Below, piece by piece: positions 1-7,267 of a stretch of 41,732 nucleotides of DNA (its first letter is position 1; every line of letters starts with the position of its first letter). The notes beneath the pieces are model-generated. The model was not told the DNA's origin. It saw only the letters and a program-made list of their open reading frames with translations, and did not search any database. The stretch lies in the IMG/VR virus record IMGVR_UViG_3300037517_000598, positions 1 through 41,732 of that record, one strand, 5' to 3'. The position numbers and the translations under genes were made by a program. The stretch comes from a virus.

Positions 1-485
1 AATGTCGTGCCGTTGGTGCCATTCTGGGCATAACGGGCGTAGGACTTGACGGCAACACCAGTGCCAGTGCTGGTCGAGGAATCCTGAACCAGAGCGCGGT
101 GGCAGAGGGTGTCGGCGTGCAGAGCGGCGTCTTCGCCGAGTTGCTTGGTGGCCTGCGCGAGGTGCGAGAATAATTCGGTAGCCAGCAAAACATCGGTGAG
201 GATGATTTTGGAACCGTATTGCACCAGCGTGGCTTCGACCGAGGAGAGCGTCAGATCGCGCTCGTCACCGCTGGAAGGCGTGGTGCCTTCAGACAGGTTG
301 GCGATTGCGCTGATGCTCGGGTCTGAGAACCGGAAAAACCGGATCGTTTTGTTTCCACCCGTTTTGGTCGGGTAGGGGGTTTTCATGGCAAACTGCTCCA
401 TCTGGAGCAAGGGGAGCGCACGCTCCAGCAACGCCTTCGAGAAGTACGTCTGGAACTGCGCGGTTACTGAACCAGTAGTGACCAT
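1..485 (-). CDS. Major capsid protein, N4-gp56 type, N-terminal part (3' end cut by window edge)
   Basis: This is the first 161 codons or so of the major capsid protein; the gene runs off the left edge and continues at the right end of the window. The ATG at 485 is preceded by AAGGAT about 11 bases upstream. The N-terminus (MVTTGSVTAQF, then the leucine-rich stretch ALLERALPLLQMEQFAM and the IRFFRFSDPS segment) is what I recognise from the N4-gp56 major capsid family, which assembles the icosahedral shell. The scaffold gene lies directly upstream, as expected for a head module. The encoded residues are identical to those of the copy at 40717-41732, although the DNA differs at 35 positions. 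Confidence 0.9.
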   Translation of the reverse strand, partial: MVTTGSVTAQFQTYFSKALLERALPLLQMEQFAMKTPYPTKTGGNKTIRFFRFSDPSISAIANLSEGTTPSSGDERDLTLSSVEATLVQYGSKIILTDVLLATELFSHLAQATKQLGEDAALHADTLCHRALVQDSSTSTGTGVAVKSYARYAQNGTNGTT

Positions 486-507
486 TGTAGTTTATATCCT
501 TTTACGA

Positions 508-1485
508 CTAACCGTTCCGATCAACCTCGCCCGCCATCCTCATCAATTCACGTTCCTGCTCGTCTAGCGAGAGTTCGTGAAAAGCTTTGGTCTTGGCCGG
601 ACCTGACGGTTGACCCGAAGCCGGTGTCGTCGCTTTTCTGAGTTGAGCGAGTTCTCGCTCATACTCTGCAACCTTCTTCTTCAAGTCGGAGGCGGTTTCC
701 GCCTGGAGCCTAATCTTGGCAATCCCGACCGCATCCTTGATTCCCGCAGGGTAATTGCGGAGGATCGCGTGGTTTTGCAGCATTTCGGAAACGGCCTTGT
801 AGAGCGAGCTATTGGAATCCTTGAGATCGGGGTTTGCCTCGACCTCCTCAAGCAGATTCTTGTCCCATGCCGATTTTAATTCGGCTTGGGTTTTCTGCTC
901 GATTTCCTTGCGCTCCTCGGTCTCGACTTCGGTGGCTTTTGTCTCAGCGAGCTTTGCAAGATCGTCGCGGCCTTCTTCACGATAGCTCTTTGCCGCCTCC
1001 CGGTAATCGTCCGCGCTAAAGCGTCGATTTCCCGTTTTCGGCGTTTCAGAACCAGACTGTGAAGCCTCCCGCTGGGCTTTCGCCTGTTCGATGGCTTCAC
1101 GTTCCGCTTTGAGTCTTGCTTTTTCCGCTCGGACATCTTCCCACTCTTTTTCGAGTCTGCCCTTGGCCTTCTCGTATCGGGTAGGCTTCTTTTGTTCGGA
1201 AGCCGACTCCGACTTGTCTTCTGAAGGTTGCGTTGTTAAAGAACTTTTTGCCTCCTCGGATTTCTCCTCGGTGGCGGAAACTTCACTCGAAGCCTCCTGT
1301 TTTGTTTCGGCTTTTTCGTCAGTCGCGGGCTTCTGATCGGTATCTCCGCTGGCCTTTTCGGGTGCGGGTGTTTCAGCTTTGGCTTTCTCGTCTTCCTTGG
1401 GAATGGGATTGTATTCCCGTCCCTCGTCAGCCGCCTGCGCCATTGCCAGAATATCCGTCTCCGTCAGGTTATTCGAATCAGCCAT
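508..1485 (-). CDS. Capsid scaffolding-type protein
   Basis: A 325-residue, very hydrophilic protein rich in Glu, Lys, Ala and Ser. Residues about 25-105 are low-complexity and acidic (KAETPAPEKASGDT and similar). Residues about 105-215 are a charged helical, coiled-coil-like region (RLEKEWEDVRAEKARLKAER), and the C-terminus is helical (LSLDEQERELMRMAGEV). This composition, and its place between portal and capsid genes, fits a scaffold that directs procapsid assembly and then leaves. An AAGGG ribosome binding site lies upstream of the ATG. The role rests on composition and synteny, because scaffolds conserve little sequence. Confidence 0.75.
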   Translation of the reverse strand: MADSNNLTETDILAMAQAADEGREYNPIPKEDEKAKAETPAPEKASGDTDQKPATDEKAETKQEASSEVSATEEKSEEAKSSLTTQPSEDKSESASEQKKPTRYEKAKGRLEKEWEDVRAEKARLKAEREAIEQAKAQREASQSGSETPKTGNRRFSADDYREAAKSYREEGRDDLAKLAETKATEVETEERKEIEQKTQAELKSAWDKNLLEEVEANPDLKDSNSSLYKAVSEMLQNHAILRNYPAGIKDAVGIAKIRLQAETASDLKKKVAEYERELAQLRKATTPASGQPSGPAKTKAFHELSLDEQERELMRMAGEVDRNG

Positions 1486-1533
1486 TTTGACCCTTTCTTA
1501 CACCCATTCGCCGGGAGTCATTCGGCGGTGAGG

Positions 1534-1857
1534 TTAATCGGCTACTGGTTCATCCGATCCGTCCCCATAGCCAAGAACGGCGGAGTTAAGTTTTTGGGTT
1601 GCGAGCGATTCTAAGGTCGCCACACAACCTCTATAACCTTTAGCCCATCCACACGCCTCCGCAAGTCTGTCATTGTTTTTCATAATTGCTGAGGCATTTT
1701 GTCGCAGGGTTAGGTTCAAAAGTATAAGGCTTAACTTGCGGCCAGTCGGTGTAGCCAGAAAGGCAGTCCACGCCTTCTCGTCCTCATCCTCCCACTTGGG
1801 TTCGTCCACCCATTCCTGGTTGCGGATGAAGGACAGTATGGCCTTAAGCTTTCTCAT
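1534..1857 (-). CDS. Hypothetical protein in head module
   Basis: A 107-residue protein of unknown function. I chose the start at 1857 (MRKLKAILSFIRN) because this ATG overlaps the stop of the upstream methyltransferase gene as ATGA, a junction seen many times in this genome. It has an acidic, Trp-containing patch (WVDEPKWEDEDEKAW) near residue 20 and a helical middle (RKLSLILLNLTLRQNASAIM). Its position between portal/methyltransferase and scaffold suggests a late, head-related or accessory role, but no family is recognised. Confidence 0.6.
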   Translation of the reverse strand: MRKLKAILSFIRNQEWVDEPKWEDEDEKAWTAFLATPTGRKLSLILLNLTLRQNASAIMKNNDRLAEACGWAKGYRGCVATLESLATQKLNSAVLGYGDGSDEPVAD

Positions 1858-2369
1858 ACCACTACCGCCCAAGAGTCACCCTGGAAAAGCACGGCTTCCT
1901 TGCCGTTAAGAGTCTCGGATAAAGCCTTCTGTACAGCCGGGAAGGACCAATCGTGGCCAGCCAAGATCCCGCCATTACGCAGTTTCGGCTTCCACCCCTG
2001 GATGTCTGCCACAACCGCCTCATACCTGTGATCGCCATCAACATAGATTAGATCCAGAGATTCATCGCCAACGTCGGGCAGCGCGTCAAGACTTTTTCCT
2101 CGCTTGAAAGATACGTTACCAAGCCCCTTGGTGCGGTTCTGGAAAGCCTCAAAAACAAACTTCATGGGGCATTGGTGGCTGGCAACATCGTTCAGGTCGT
2201 AGCCGTTGATCCAAGGATCGACCGCCAACACCTCCTTGAAATACTTGGCAATAACCTCTGTGCCTTCACCGCTATACGCGCCAATCTCAACGGCCTTGCC
2301 GTTTGCGCCTTGCTCGTTGGCCCACTGGCAAAGCTTGGCCAGCCCCTCCTGCTGGAAGGGCGGTCGCAT
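1854..2369 (-). CDS. Class I SAM-dependent methyltransferase
   Basis: A 171-residue protein with a compact Rossmann-fold methyltransferase pattern. The glycine motif VEIGAYSGEGT (residues 27-37) should bind S-adenosylmethionine, AVDPW (49-53) ends strand 2, IYVDGDHRYEA (108-118) resembles the Methyltransf_24 type, and GGILAGHDW lies at 133-141. That family often methylates small molecules or sugars rather than DNA. The substrate is unknown. The gene sits between portal and scaffold in the late operon, an unusual place for an enzyme. AAGG lies upstream of the ATG, and the downstream gene starts inside this gene's stop codon. Confidence 0.75.
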   Translation of the reverse strand: MRPPFQQEGLAKLCQWANEQGANGKAVEIGAYSGEGTEVIAKYFKEVLAVDPWINGYDLNDVASHQCPMKFVFEAFQNRTKGLGNVSFKRGKSLDALPDVGDESLDLIYVDGDHRYEAVVADIQGWKPKLRNGGILAGHDWSFPAVQKALSETLNGKEAVLFQGDSWAVVV

Positions 2370-2380
2370 TACGGGAACCT

Positions 2381-4267
2381 TCAGGCAGCCGTCGCCAGTG
2401 CGGGGCTAGTCGGACCTTCCGTCGCTGGCATGGGCGCTCCGCCCTGTGCCTGACGCATTTCCTGTTTGGCCGCATCACGAAGCTGTTTCTGGATGGCGCG
2501 GGATGTGTTGGGGTCAACCTGCTCCAAGGCAGCCAAGTGCTGCTGGAGGTGCGCCATGAGTACCTGCATGGACGCCTGATCGACGGGTTGCTGGCGGACC
2601 TGTGCCGCCTGGTTGAATTGAAAGAGAACCTGGATGTGGACCTTGTGATCGTCGGAGGGCTTGATCTGGACGGGGAATCCGGTGGCAAGCATGGTGGCAA
2701 TTTCGCTGGCCTGATCCTCGGCCTGATCGCCCATACCAGCCTGCGGGTCTTGGAACAGACGGCGCACAAGCGAGGGATCGTCCTGCTCGATGACTGACTT
2801 GACCAATTCGCCCTGATTGACGAAGGGGTTATTGAGGAACATCTGCATCCTGGCAACGGCCTTCTGGAGCGAGAACTGGCGGTTGATAAAGTCCAAGCCA
2901 CCCTTCGGCTCAATCGAGTACTCCTCGTGAATGCCTTCAGGCGGCATCGCACCGGTCTCCTCGGCGTAGCGGAACATAAGGTCGCGTTTGTTGTACTGGA
3001 CGTAGAGCGACCAGCACTGCTTGAAGAGATGCGCCAATCCCATCCTGAAAATGCGGTTCCGAAGATCGCCGGAGGCTGCGGCTTGAGCCTGCAACGCTGC
3101 AATCTCAGTCGCAGTCTTACGGTCGGAAACCTGGTACTGCGATCCGGCCCCGAAGTCGGGGTTGCCCATGCGGGCTTCTGCCAGCATCCGCTCCTCCAGC
3201 ATGAGACGCTGGAAGTCGAATGGCGGCTGGCTGAACTGTACCGGCTTTAACCCTTGCGGGAGGATCTGACCGGGTTGCATCTTGAGGTTGGCGGTGTTGA
3301 GGCTGATCGGATTCTGAGCCTCGAAAACGGGTCGGTTGGCCAGCTCAACGTAATCGCTCAGGCTATTCTTCAGCTTGTTGAGCAGATTCTCTCCGGGGAG
3401 GAGGATTTCTGCGACCCCCCGTGGGCTGTACCAACCGCCCCCTGTCACTTCATAGGGGAAATCAACGAAAGGAGGTTCGCCGTGTTTGTATGGAAGAATG
3501 AACGGTTTCCTTACATCCTCGGTGACAACCAGCGGACTATAAGTCTCGACCTTCCATCCGTCCTCGGAAGGCGTGTACATCTCCCAAAGAATGATGCGAT
3601 CATTCTCAGCTTCCTGGGTAATTCCCTCACGGCGGTAAATCTCATCCTGAATTTCACTTCGTAGGCCCACCGATTTGGAGGGCTTACCCGAAATGATCTT
3701 GATGAAGTTCTCATCCTGCTTGTAAAGGGGATTAGCCTTATAGGAATCGACGCTGGTTGAGATGATGTGAACAATGAAATCGGCATCCTTAAATTCCTTG
3801 GTGTACGAAGGTACGATGATATGGAAGGGATCAATCGCCTCGAAGTCAATGCGCTTCTTGTCCTCGTTCCAGATCACCTTGGCCACGCCACGTCCGTAGA
3901 GCAGGATGTTGTCAATGACGGAAACGATCTCCTTTTGGAAGTTGGACTTCTCGCGCATCTGGTAGTCAAACCAACGCTCGGCGGAAACGGTCAGCGGGGT
4001 CAACTGCTGGCGCATCGGGACAAAGCTGGAAAGGATGTCGTTGCCGATGGCGGAATTGACGAAGGAGGGTTTTAGCTTCTCAATGGCCGTGTCAATCAAC
4101 TGAACGTGCAGATCGGCGGCGGTCGGCCAAGGCTTGACCTTGCGGCGGACGCCGAAATAACGGGCTTGGTAAAACAGCCGTTGCCGGTTCTCCCAGGTCT
4201 CGCGCTGGTTGAGGGCTTCGATGATCCTGACATAGTAATCGTTACGGCGTGTGTCTTTGGCGTTCAT
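2381..4267 (-). CDS. Portal protein
   Basis: A 628-residue protein with the layout of a podovirus portal, the dodecameric ring at one capsid vertex through which DNA enters and leaves. The N-terminal third (KPWPTAADLHVQLIDTAIEK; WFDYQMREKSNF; LYGRGVAKVIW; FEAIDPFHIIVP) reads like the clip/wing region of P22-like or N4-like portals. Residues about 370-410 carry the ADRKTATE-like segment (VSDRKTATEIAALQAQ) typical of these proteins. The C-terminus is Gln/Ala-rich and helical. It follows terminase and lysis-like genes, and its ATG overlaps the upstream lipoprotein stop (ATGA). The ribosome binding site is GGGAG. The family call is from sequence character, not a search. Confidence 0.85.
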   Translation of the reverse strand: MNAKDTRRNDYYVRIIEALNQRETWENRQRLFYQARYFGVRRKVKPWPTAADLHVQLIDTAIEKLKPSFVNSAIGNDILSSFVPMRQQLTPLTVSAERWFDYQMREKSNFQKEIVSVIDNILLYGRGVAKVIWNEDKKRIDFEAIDPFHIIVPSYTKEFKDADFIVHIISTSVDSYKANPLYKQDENFIKIISGKPSKSVGLRSEIQDEIYRREGITQEAENDRIILWEMYTPSEDGWKVETYSPLVVTEDVRKPFILPYKHGEPPFVDFPYEVTGGGWYSPRGVAEILLPGENLLNKLKNSLSDYVELANRPVFEAQNPISLNTANLKMQPGQILPQGLKPVQFSQPPFDFQRLMLEERMLAEARMGNPDFGAGSQYQVSDRKTATEIAALQAQAAASGDLRNRIFRMGLAHLFKQCWSLYVQYNKRDLMFRYAEETGAMPPEGIHEEYSIEPKGGLDFINRQFSLQKAVARMQMFLNNPFVNQGELVKSVIEQDDPSLVRRLFQDPQAGMGDQAEDQASEIATMLATGFPVQIKPSDDHKVHIQVLFQFNQAAQVRQQPVDQASMQVLMAHLQQHLAALEQVDPNTSRAIQKQLRDAAKQEMRQAQGGAPMPATEGPTSPALATAA

Positions 4268-4479
4268 TTCTCTCGCTCCCTGTTCAGTTCAAATTGAAAA
4301 TCGTTGACATAATGCAAAGCACGTTTTGCCCATGCGCGGACGGCAGGAGAAGAATCGCGTACAGCAGGGTAGTTCTCATCGCGCATCAGAGCCTCAACGG
4401 CCCCGGTCGTGTTCGTGGTCGGGGTCGTCGTGGCGCACCCACCAAGCAACAGTGCCAAGATCCCGATCAATGGAATCAC
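4264..4479 (-). CDS. Small phage lipoprotein, candidate outer-membrane spanin (Rz1-like)
   Basis: Starting at GTG 4479, this frame encodes 71 residues with a clean lipoprotein signal: MIPLIGILALLLGGC, with lipobox LGGC and Cys at position 15. A Thr-rich linker (ATTTPTTNTT) follows and then a charged helical tail, leaving a mature lipoprotein of about 57 residues. Such small lipoproteins are the outer-membrane half of spanin pairs that fuse the two membranes at the end of lysis. It overlaps the membrane protein at 4394-4582 in another frame, the classic Rz/Rz1 arrangement. An upstream in-frame start at 4575 is possible but would place 30 basic residues before the signal. Spanin identity is inferred. 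Confidence 0.55.
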   Translation of the reverse strand: MIPLIGILALLLGGCATTTPTTNTTGAVEALMRDENYPAVRDSSPAVRAWAKRALHYVNDFQFELNREREK

Positions 4480-4582
4480 GGTTGTTGCGCCACTCGCCTT
4501 CGGCGCGGTCAATGCGCTTCTCTTTCCAACCCGGAATGAGGCGAAGGATCGACGCGATGATGTTAAGAATCGCACCGATCAC
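4394..4582 (-). CDS. Small membrane protein, candidate inner-membrane spanin (Rz-like)
   Basis: A 62-residue product from a GTG start seven bases after the holin-like gene. Residues 1-17 (MIGAILNIIASILRLIP) form a membrane anchor. A strongly charged stretch (KEKRIDRAEGEWRNNRDSID) could be a periplasmic helix. The tail is acidic and His-containing. It overlaps the lipoprotein frame by 86 bases. An inner-membrane anchor plus overlapping lipoprotein, next to a holin-like gene, is the organisation of i-/o-spanin pairs. It is shorter than most i-spanins and has no visible Shine-Dalgarno site, so it may depend on translation of the upstream gene. Confidence 0.45.
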   Translation of the reverse strand: MIGAILNIIASILRLIPGWKEKRIDRAEGEWRNNRDSIDRDLGTVAWWVRHDDPDHEHDRGR

Positions 4583-4588
4583 TTAAAA

Positions 4589-4759
4589 TTATTTGATGTG
4601 GAGGCCGAGCGTCTTGAGGAAGTTGACAACCTTCTCCAGCGCCGAATCGTCGGCGGGGGTCGGGGTCAGCTTCACAATGATGCGGGCGGCAAGCACGATG
4701 CCACCAAGGGCGGCAACAATCTCGGTCCAATTTGCGGTGATCCAGTTCCAGATATTCAT
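4589..4759 (-). CDS. Holin-like small membrane protein
   Basis: A 56-residue gene too short for routine ORF cut-offs. The strong ribosome binding site GGAGGTTAAT lies inside the last codons and stop of the large terminase gene, five bases before the ATG. The protein begins MNIWNWITANWTEI, has one hydrophobic segment (IVAALGGIVLAARIIVKL, residues about 14-31), and ends in a charged amphipathic helix (DDSALEKVVNFLKTLGLHIK). It resembles, from memory, short phage proteins annotated as putative holins with the same TPTPxDD linker. Holins permeabilise the inner membrane to time lysis. The adjacent spanin-like genes support this role. Confidence 0.6.
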   Translation of the reverse strand: MNIWNWITANWTEIVAALGGIVLAARIIVKLTPTPADDSALEKVVNFLKTLGLHIK

Positions 4760-4760
4760 A

Positions 4761-6197
4761 TTAACCTCCTGCGTCGAAGCCAGCCATAACGGGATCGCTC
4801 GATTCCATCAGGGCTTGCAATGACCTCCACGTTGGCTTCTCCACCGGAAAGGTCAAGTCGAAACTGATATTACCACCATCAAGGCAGAGGGCAAGGGCAT
4901 CGGCCTTGTCGGGGCTGGCGAGTCCCCTGGACCTCATTGAGTCCTTGGACTCGACTCCCAGCTTGCCCTTGGAATTGACCAGGCTCCGGCGGCAGGTCAG
5001 TTGCGCCGTCAGTTCGTCGTCTTCGGGCAGGATGATCTCGGCGGCCTCGATCTTCTTGGCCATCCCATACCACATCTCTGCCGCACGGTTGGTGTAGGCA
5101 TCGGTGTCGTAGGCGGTGGAGCCGAAGTTGACCCGCTGCACCTCCCAGCCTGCCTCGGCCAACGCATCGCACATTGGCATACCCAGGCCGCTTGCGTCGG
5201 CATAGATGTCTTCGGCCTTAAGGCCGTGCTTCTTGAACTCGACGATAAAACGGCCTACCGCAGACATGGTATCCCTTTCGCGCCATGCCGTGATGGGTAG
5301 AACCTTGTTGCCATCCCGCACGCAAAGGACGTTACAGTCGCCGCCAGCCGCAAAGTCAACGCCTGCGATCTTGGTCCCCGGCTTGAAGTCGGGCGGGCTG
5401 GTAAGGCAGTTCTGAAGCTGGTTTAAGTTGATAATTAGGCTCTCATTGCCGATGTCCACAAACTCGCCATAGATCATGGAGCGGGTCAGGGGGTGCTTCT
5501 CGCCGTACCGCTGGATCACCTCATCAATCTGCTTCTGGGTGATATGGGGACAGTCGAAGGCGGTCACGGCGTGCTTCTTCCACATATCCGCCTCCTTGGT
5601 AAAGGCTCGATAGAAGGCACCGCTTGACCCACCTGGGCTACTCGCAATAAGCAAGCGGGTAGGCTGACATCGGCTGATGGCTTCAAACAAAGGGTCGGCT
5701 ACGGTCTTGGCTTCGTCCACCACCATAAGCAAAGGCGCAGTTTCATGGTTCTCGGCGTGCCAGCCTTCAGCGCGGCCAGGATCGGTCGCAGAATAGCCTA
5801 TAATGCGCGATGTGTTGCCGTCAGGGTGCAGATAGCGGATCTCGCCGGATGTGACCTCCCATGGGCCACCAAGCTTGGCGATGTGTGAGCGAAGGCTAGG
5901 CCAAAGTTGGGACTCGACTTGACGAAAGACCCCGGCGGTCGTGACCGCAATAGAACGCTTGTAGACGAGCGCGTGCCATATCAAAACGCCTGAAATGACC
6001 GTGGAAGTCTTGCCGGAACCGTTGGCGGCGCGTAGGGCGACCCTGGAGTCGATTGGCTCAATATCTGCCAGTACGTCCTTTTGCCATTTGTATAGATTGA
6101 TGCCCAATACTTTGTCTGCGAAATACGCAGGGTTTAGCAGTTGCTCCAAAACCTCTTCAGGTGCCTTTTGGGCTGACTTGGGAATACGCTTCGGCAT
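4761..6197 (-). CDS. terL: Terminase large subunit (packaging ATPase and nuclease)
   Basis: A 478-residue motor protein that pumps DNA into the prohead and cuts it. The N-terminal ATPase has an adenine-binding YKWQ (residues 36-39), a Walker A ANGSGKT (58-64) and a Walker B LLMVVDEA with catalytic Asp161-Glu162. A coupling motif lies near IASSPGG (184-190). The C-terminal RNase H-like nuclease shows GVDFAAGGD (Asp281), a second acidic segment YADASGLG, and a C-terminal PDKADALAL that supplies the last metal ligand. Its length is typical. The proposed small subunit is immediately upstream, and the holin-like gene follows two bases after its stop. Confidence 0.95.
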   Translation of the reverse strand: MPKRIPKSAQKAPEEVLEQLLNPAYFADKVLGINLYKWQKDVLADIEPIDSRVALRAANGSGKTSTVISGVLIWHALVYKRSIAVTTAGVFRQVESQLWPSLRSHIAKLGGPWEVTSGEIRYLHPDGNTSRIIGYSATDPGRAEGWHAENHETAPLLMVVDEAKTVADPLFEAISRCQPTRLLIASSPGGSSGAFYRAFTKEADMWKKHAVTAFDCPHITQKQIDEVIQRYGEKHPLTRSMIYGEFVDIGNESLIINLNQLQNCLTSPPDFKPGTKIAGVDFAAGGDCNVLCVRDGNKVLPITAWRERDTMSAVGRFIVEFKKHGLKAEDIYADASGLGMPMCDALAEAGWEVQRVNFGSTAYDTDAYTNRAAEMWYGMAKKIEAAEIILPEDDELTAQLTCRRSLVNSKGKLGVESKDSMRSRGLASPDKADALALCLDGGNISFDLTFPVEKPTWRSLQALMESSDPVMAGFDAGG

Positions 6198-6236
6198 AAC
6201 CTCTTTTTATTTTGTGGCGCAATTATTTGGGGGGTA

Positions 6237-6887
6237 TTATGCGTGTGAATCGGTGGCGGGGGGCGTGGCAGGGGGGGTGTCGTGTACCGGCCATTTCTTA
6301 AGGCTTTCTTGTCTTGGCTTGCGTCTCCTCATCCTCAAGGGTCGAGGCTTGCCAGGATTTTTAGGCATTGTGGTTGCAATAGGTTGTGGACTATCTGTCG
6401 CACAATAGCTATTGTATTCACTTTTGGGTGCATCAAGTTGTTTAACTTCCTGGCTCTCAATTACTTGCGCTTTCTTTTCCGCTCTTCGCGATGCGAGTCC
6501 AGCAAGGAGGGCGGCGAATGATCCATTCACGCCATGGGTGACGGAAGTATCTACGGACAAACGACTTGAAGGGGCGGCATAGCCACAAGTTCGCTCTAAT
6601 ATCCAAGCCCTAGCCTGCCAACTCTTTTCGCCAGCATCATATACGGATTTTAGCAGAGACATTTCGTAGTTTTTTCGCGCTGTCTCGACTTTCTGGCCGA
6701 AACTAGGCTTACGCTGAATCCAGGTTCTGATTGTGGAAGGATTCACGCCCACCAAAGCGCCAGCCTTTTCTATAGTAAAACCATTCCCGCAAGCTTCTAG
6801 GATTTTCTGCTCTATTTCGGGCGAGAATGCCAGTTTTCCATTCTTCGATTTTTCGGGCAGTTTGTCGGGCGGATTTTCCACCCGCAC
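6237..6887 (-). CDS. terS: Terminase small subunit-like DNA-binding protein
   Basis: From GTG 6887 this encodes about 216 residues. After a charged N-terminus comes a helix-turn-helix (KILEACGNGFTIEKAGALVG, then VNPSTIRTWIQRKP), then a helical region (VETARKNYEMSLLKSVYDAG, WQARAWILERTCG). This order is typical of small terminase subunits, which recognise viral DNA and load it onto the large subunit encoded just downstream. The frame stays open upstream to 7016, but that part would be hydrophobic and would cover the divergent promoter region, so I reject it. A second GTG at 6881 is equally possible. The C-terminus is basic, then Pro/Thr-rich. Confidence 0.7.
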   Translation of the reverse strand: MRVENPPDKLPEKSKNGKLAFSPEIEQKILEACGNGFTIEKAGALVGVNPSTIRTWIQRKPSFGQKVETARKNYEMSLLKSVYDAGEKSWQARAWILERTCGYAAPSSRLSVDTSVTHGVNGSFAALLAGLASRRAEKKAQVIESQEVKQLDAPKSEYNSYCATDSPQPIATTMPKNPGKPRPLRMRRRKPRQESLKKWPVHDTPPATPPATDSHA

Positions 6888-7007
6888 AAGATACCATAAA
6901 AATATAATAAAAATAATTTGACACAGCCAACCCGCTTGGACTAGGCTCCGTTTACCAAGGCAAACCGCTAGGCGAGCCAAGGTAAAATAAAAGAAAGGAA
7001 ACGCACA
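6888..7007. promoter_or_regulatory. Divergent promoter region between late and early units
   Basis: This AT-rich gap separates the leftward terminase operon from the rightward small-gene island. On the plus strand a perfect -35 hexamer TTGACA occupies 6918-6923. Seventeen bases on, the sequence around 6941-6947 (CTAGGCT) is only a weak -10. On the minus strand the run of A and T at 6898-6917 offers TATTAT/TATATT-like -10 candidates about 20-30 bases upstream of the terminase start. The core of the conserved plus-strand leader (AAAAGAAAGGAAACGCAC) precedes the first early gene. Promoter function is inferred from sequence only. Confidence 0.45.
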
Positions 7008-7235
7008 ATGAAACAAGCAAAAACAACTAAAGAACTACTCCGCAAACTCCCCAGCGAATATTCGGAAGCATTCTTTGACAACCTCGCAGAATTTCCGCAG
7101 GATGTTCTGTGGGATTTCATCATCGAATTACTTCCGGTTGAGCGTGCGGAAAGAATGCTGGCCGATATTACAAGTCACTGGGAAGAGGATGAGGTTGGGA
7201 TGCCTTACAAAAAGTTTAAGGCAGGGAAAAGATAA
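7008..7235 (+). CDS. Small acidic hypothetical protein, first gene of plus-strand island
   Basis: A 75-residue protein preceded by the island's shared leader (GAAAGGAAACGCACA) directly before the ATG. It is helical and rich in Glu, Asp, Leu and Phe, with segments such as SEYSEAFFDNLAEFPQDVLW and a C-terminal charged tail. I recognise no family. As the first gene after the divergent promoter region it is likely expressed early, where phages often keep host-takeover or anti-defence proteins, but nothing in the sequence shows the target. Confidence 0.75.
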   Translation: MKQAKTTKELLRKLPSEYSEAFFDNLAEFPQDVLWDFIIELLPVERAERMLADITSHWEEDEVGMPYKKFKAGKR

Positions 7236-7267
7236 ACCAAAAACCAAAAGAAAGGAAACACACACAC

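Noticed and set aside
2287-3102. A 271-codon minus-strand frame overlapping the portal gene
   Set aside because: Its product is Arg/Ser/Pro-rich, typical of a shifted-frame shadow, and the portal frame explains the region.
6888-7016. N-terminal extension of the small terminase with a hydrophobic segment
   Set aside because: It would cover the divergent promoter region and overlap the first early gene, and its composition differs from the rest of the protein.
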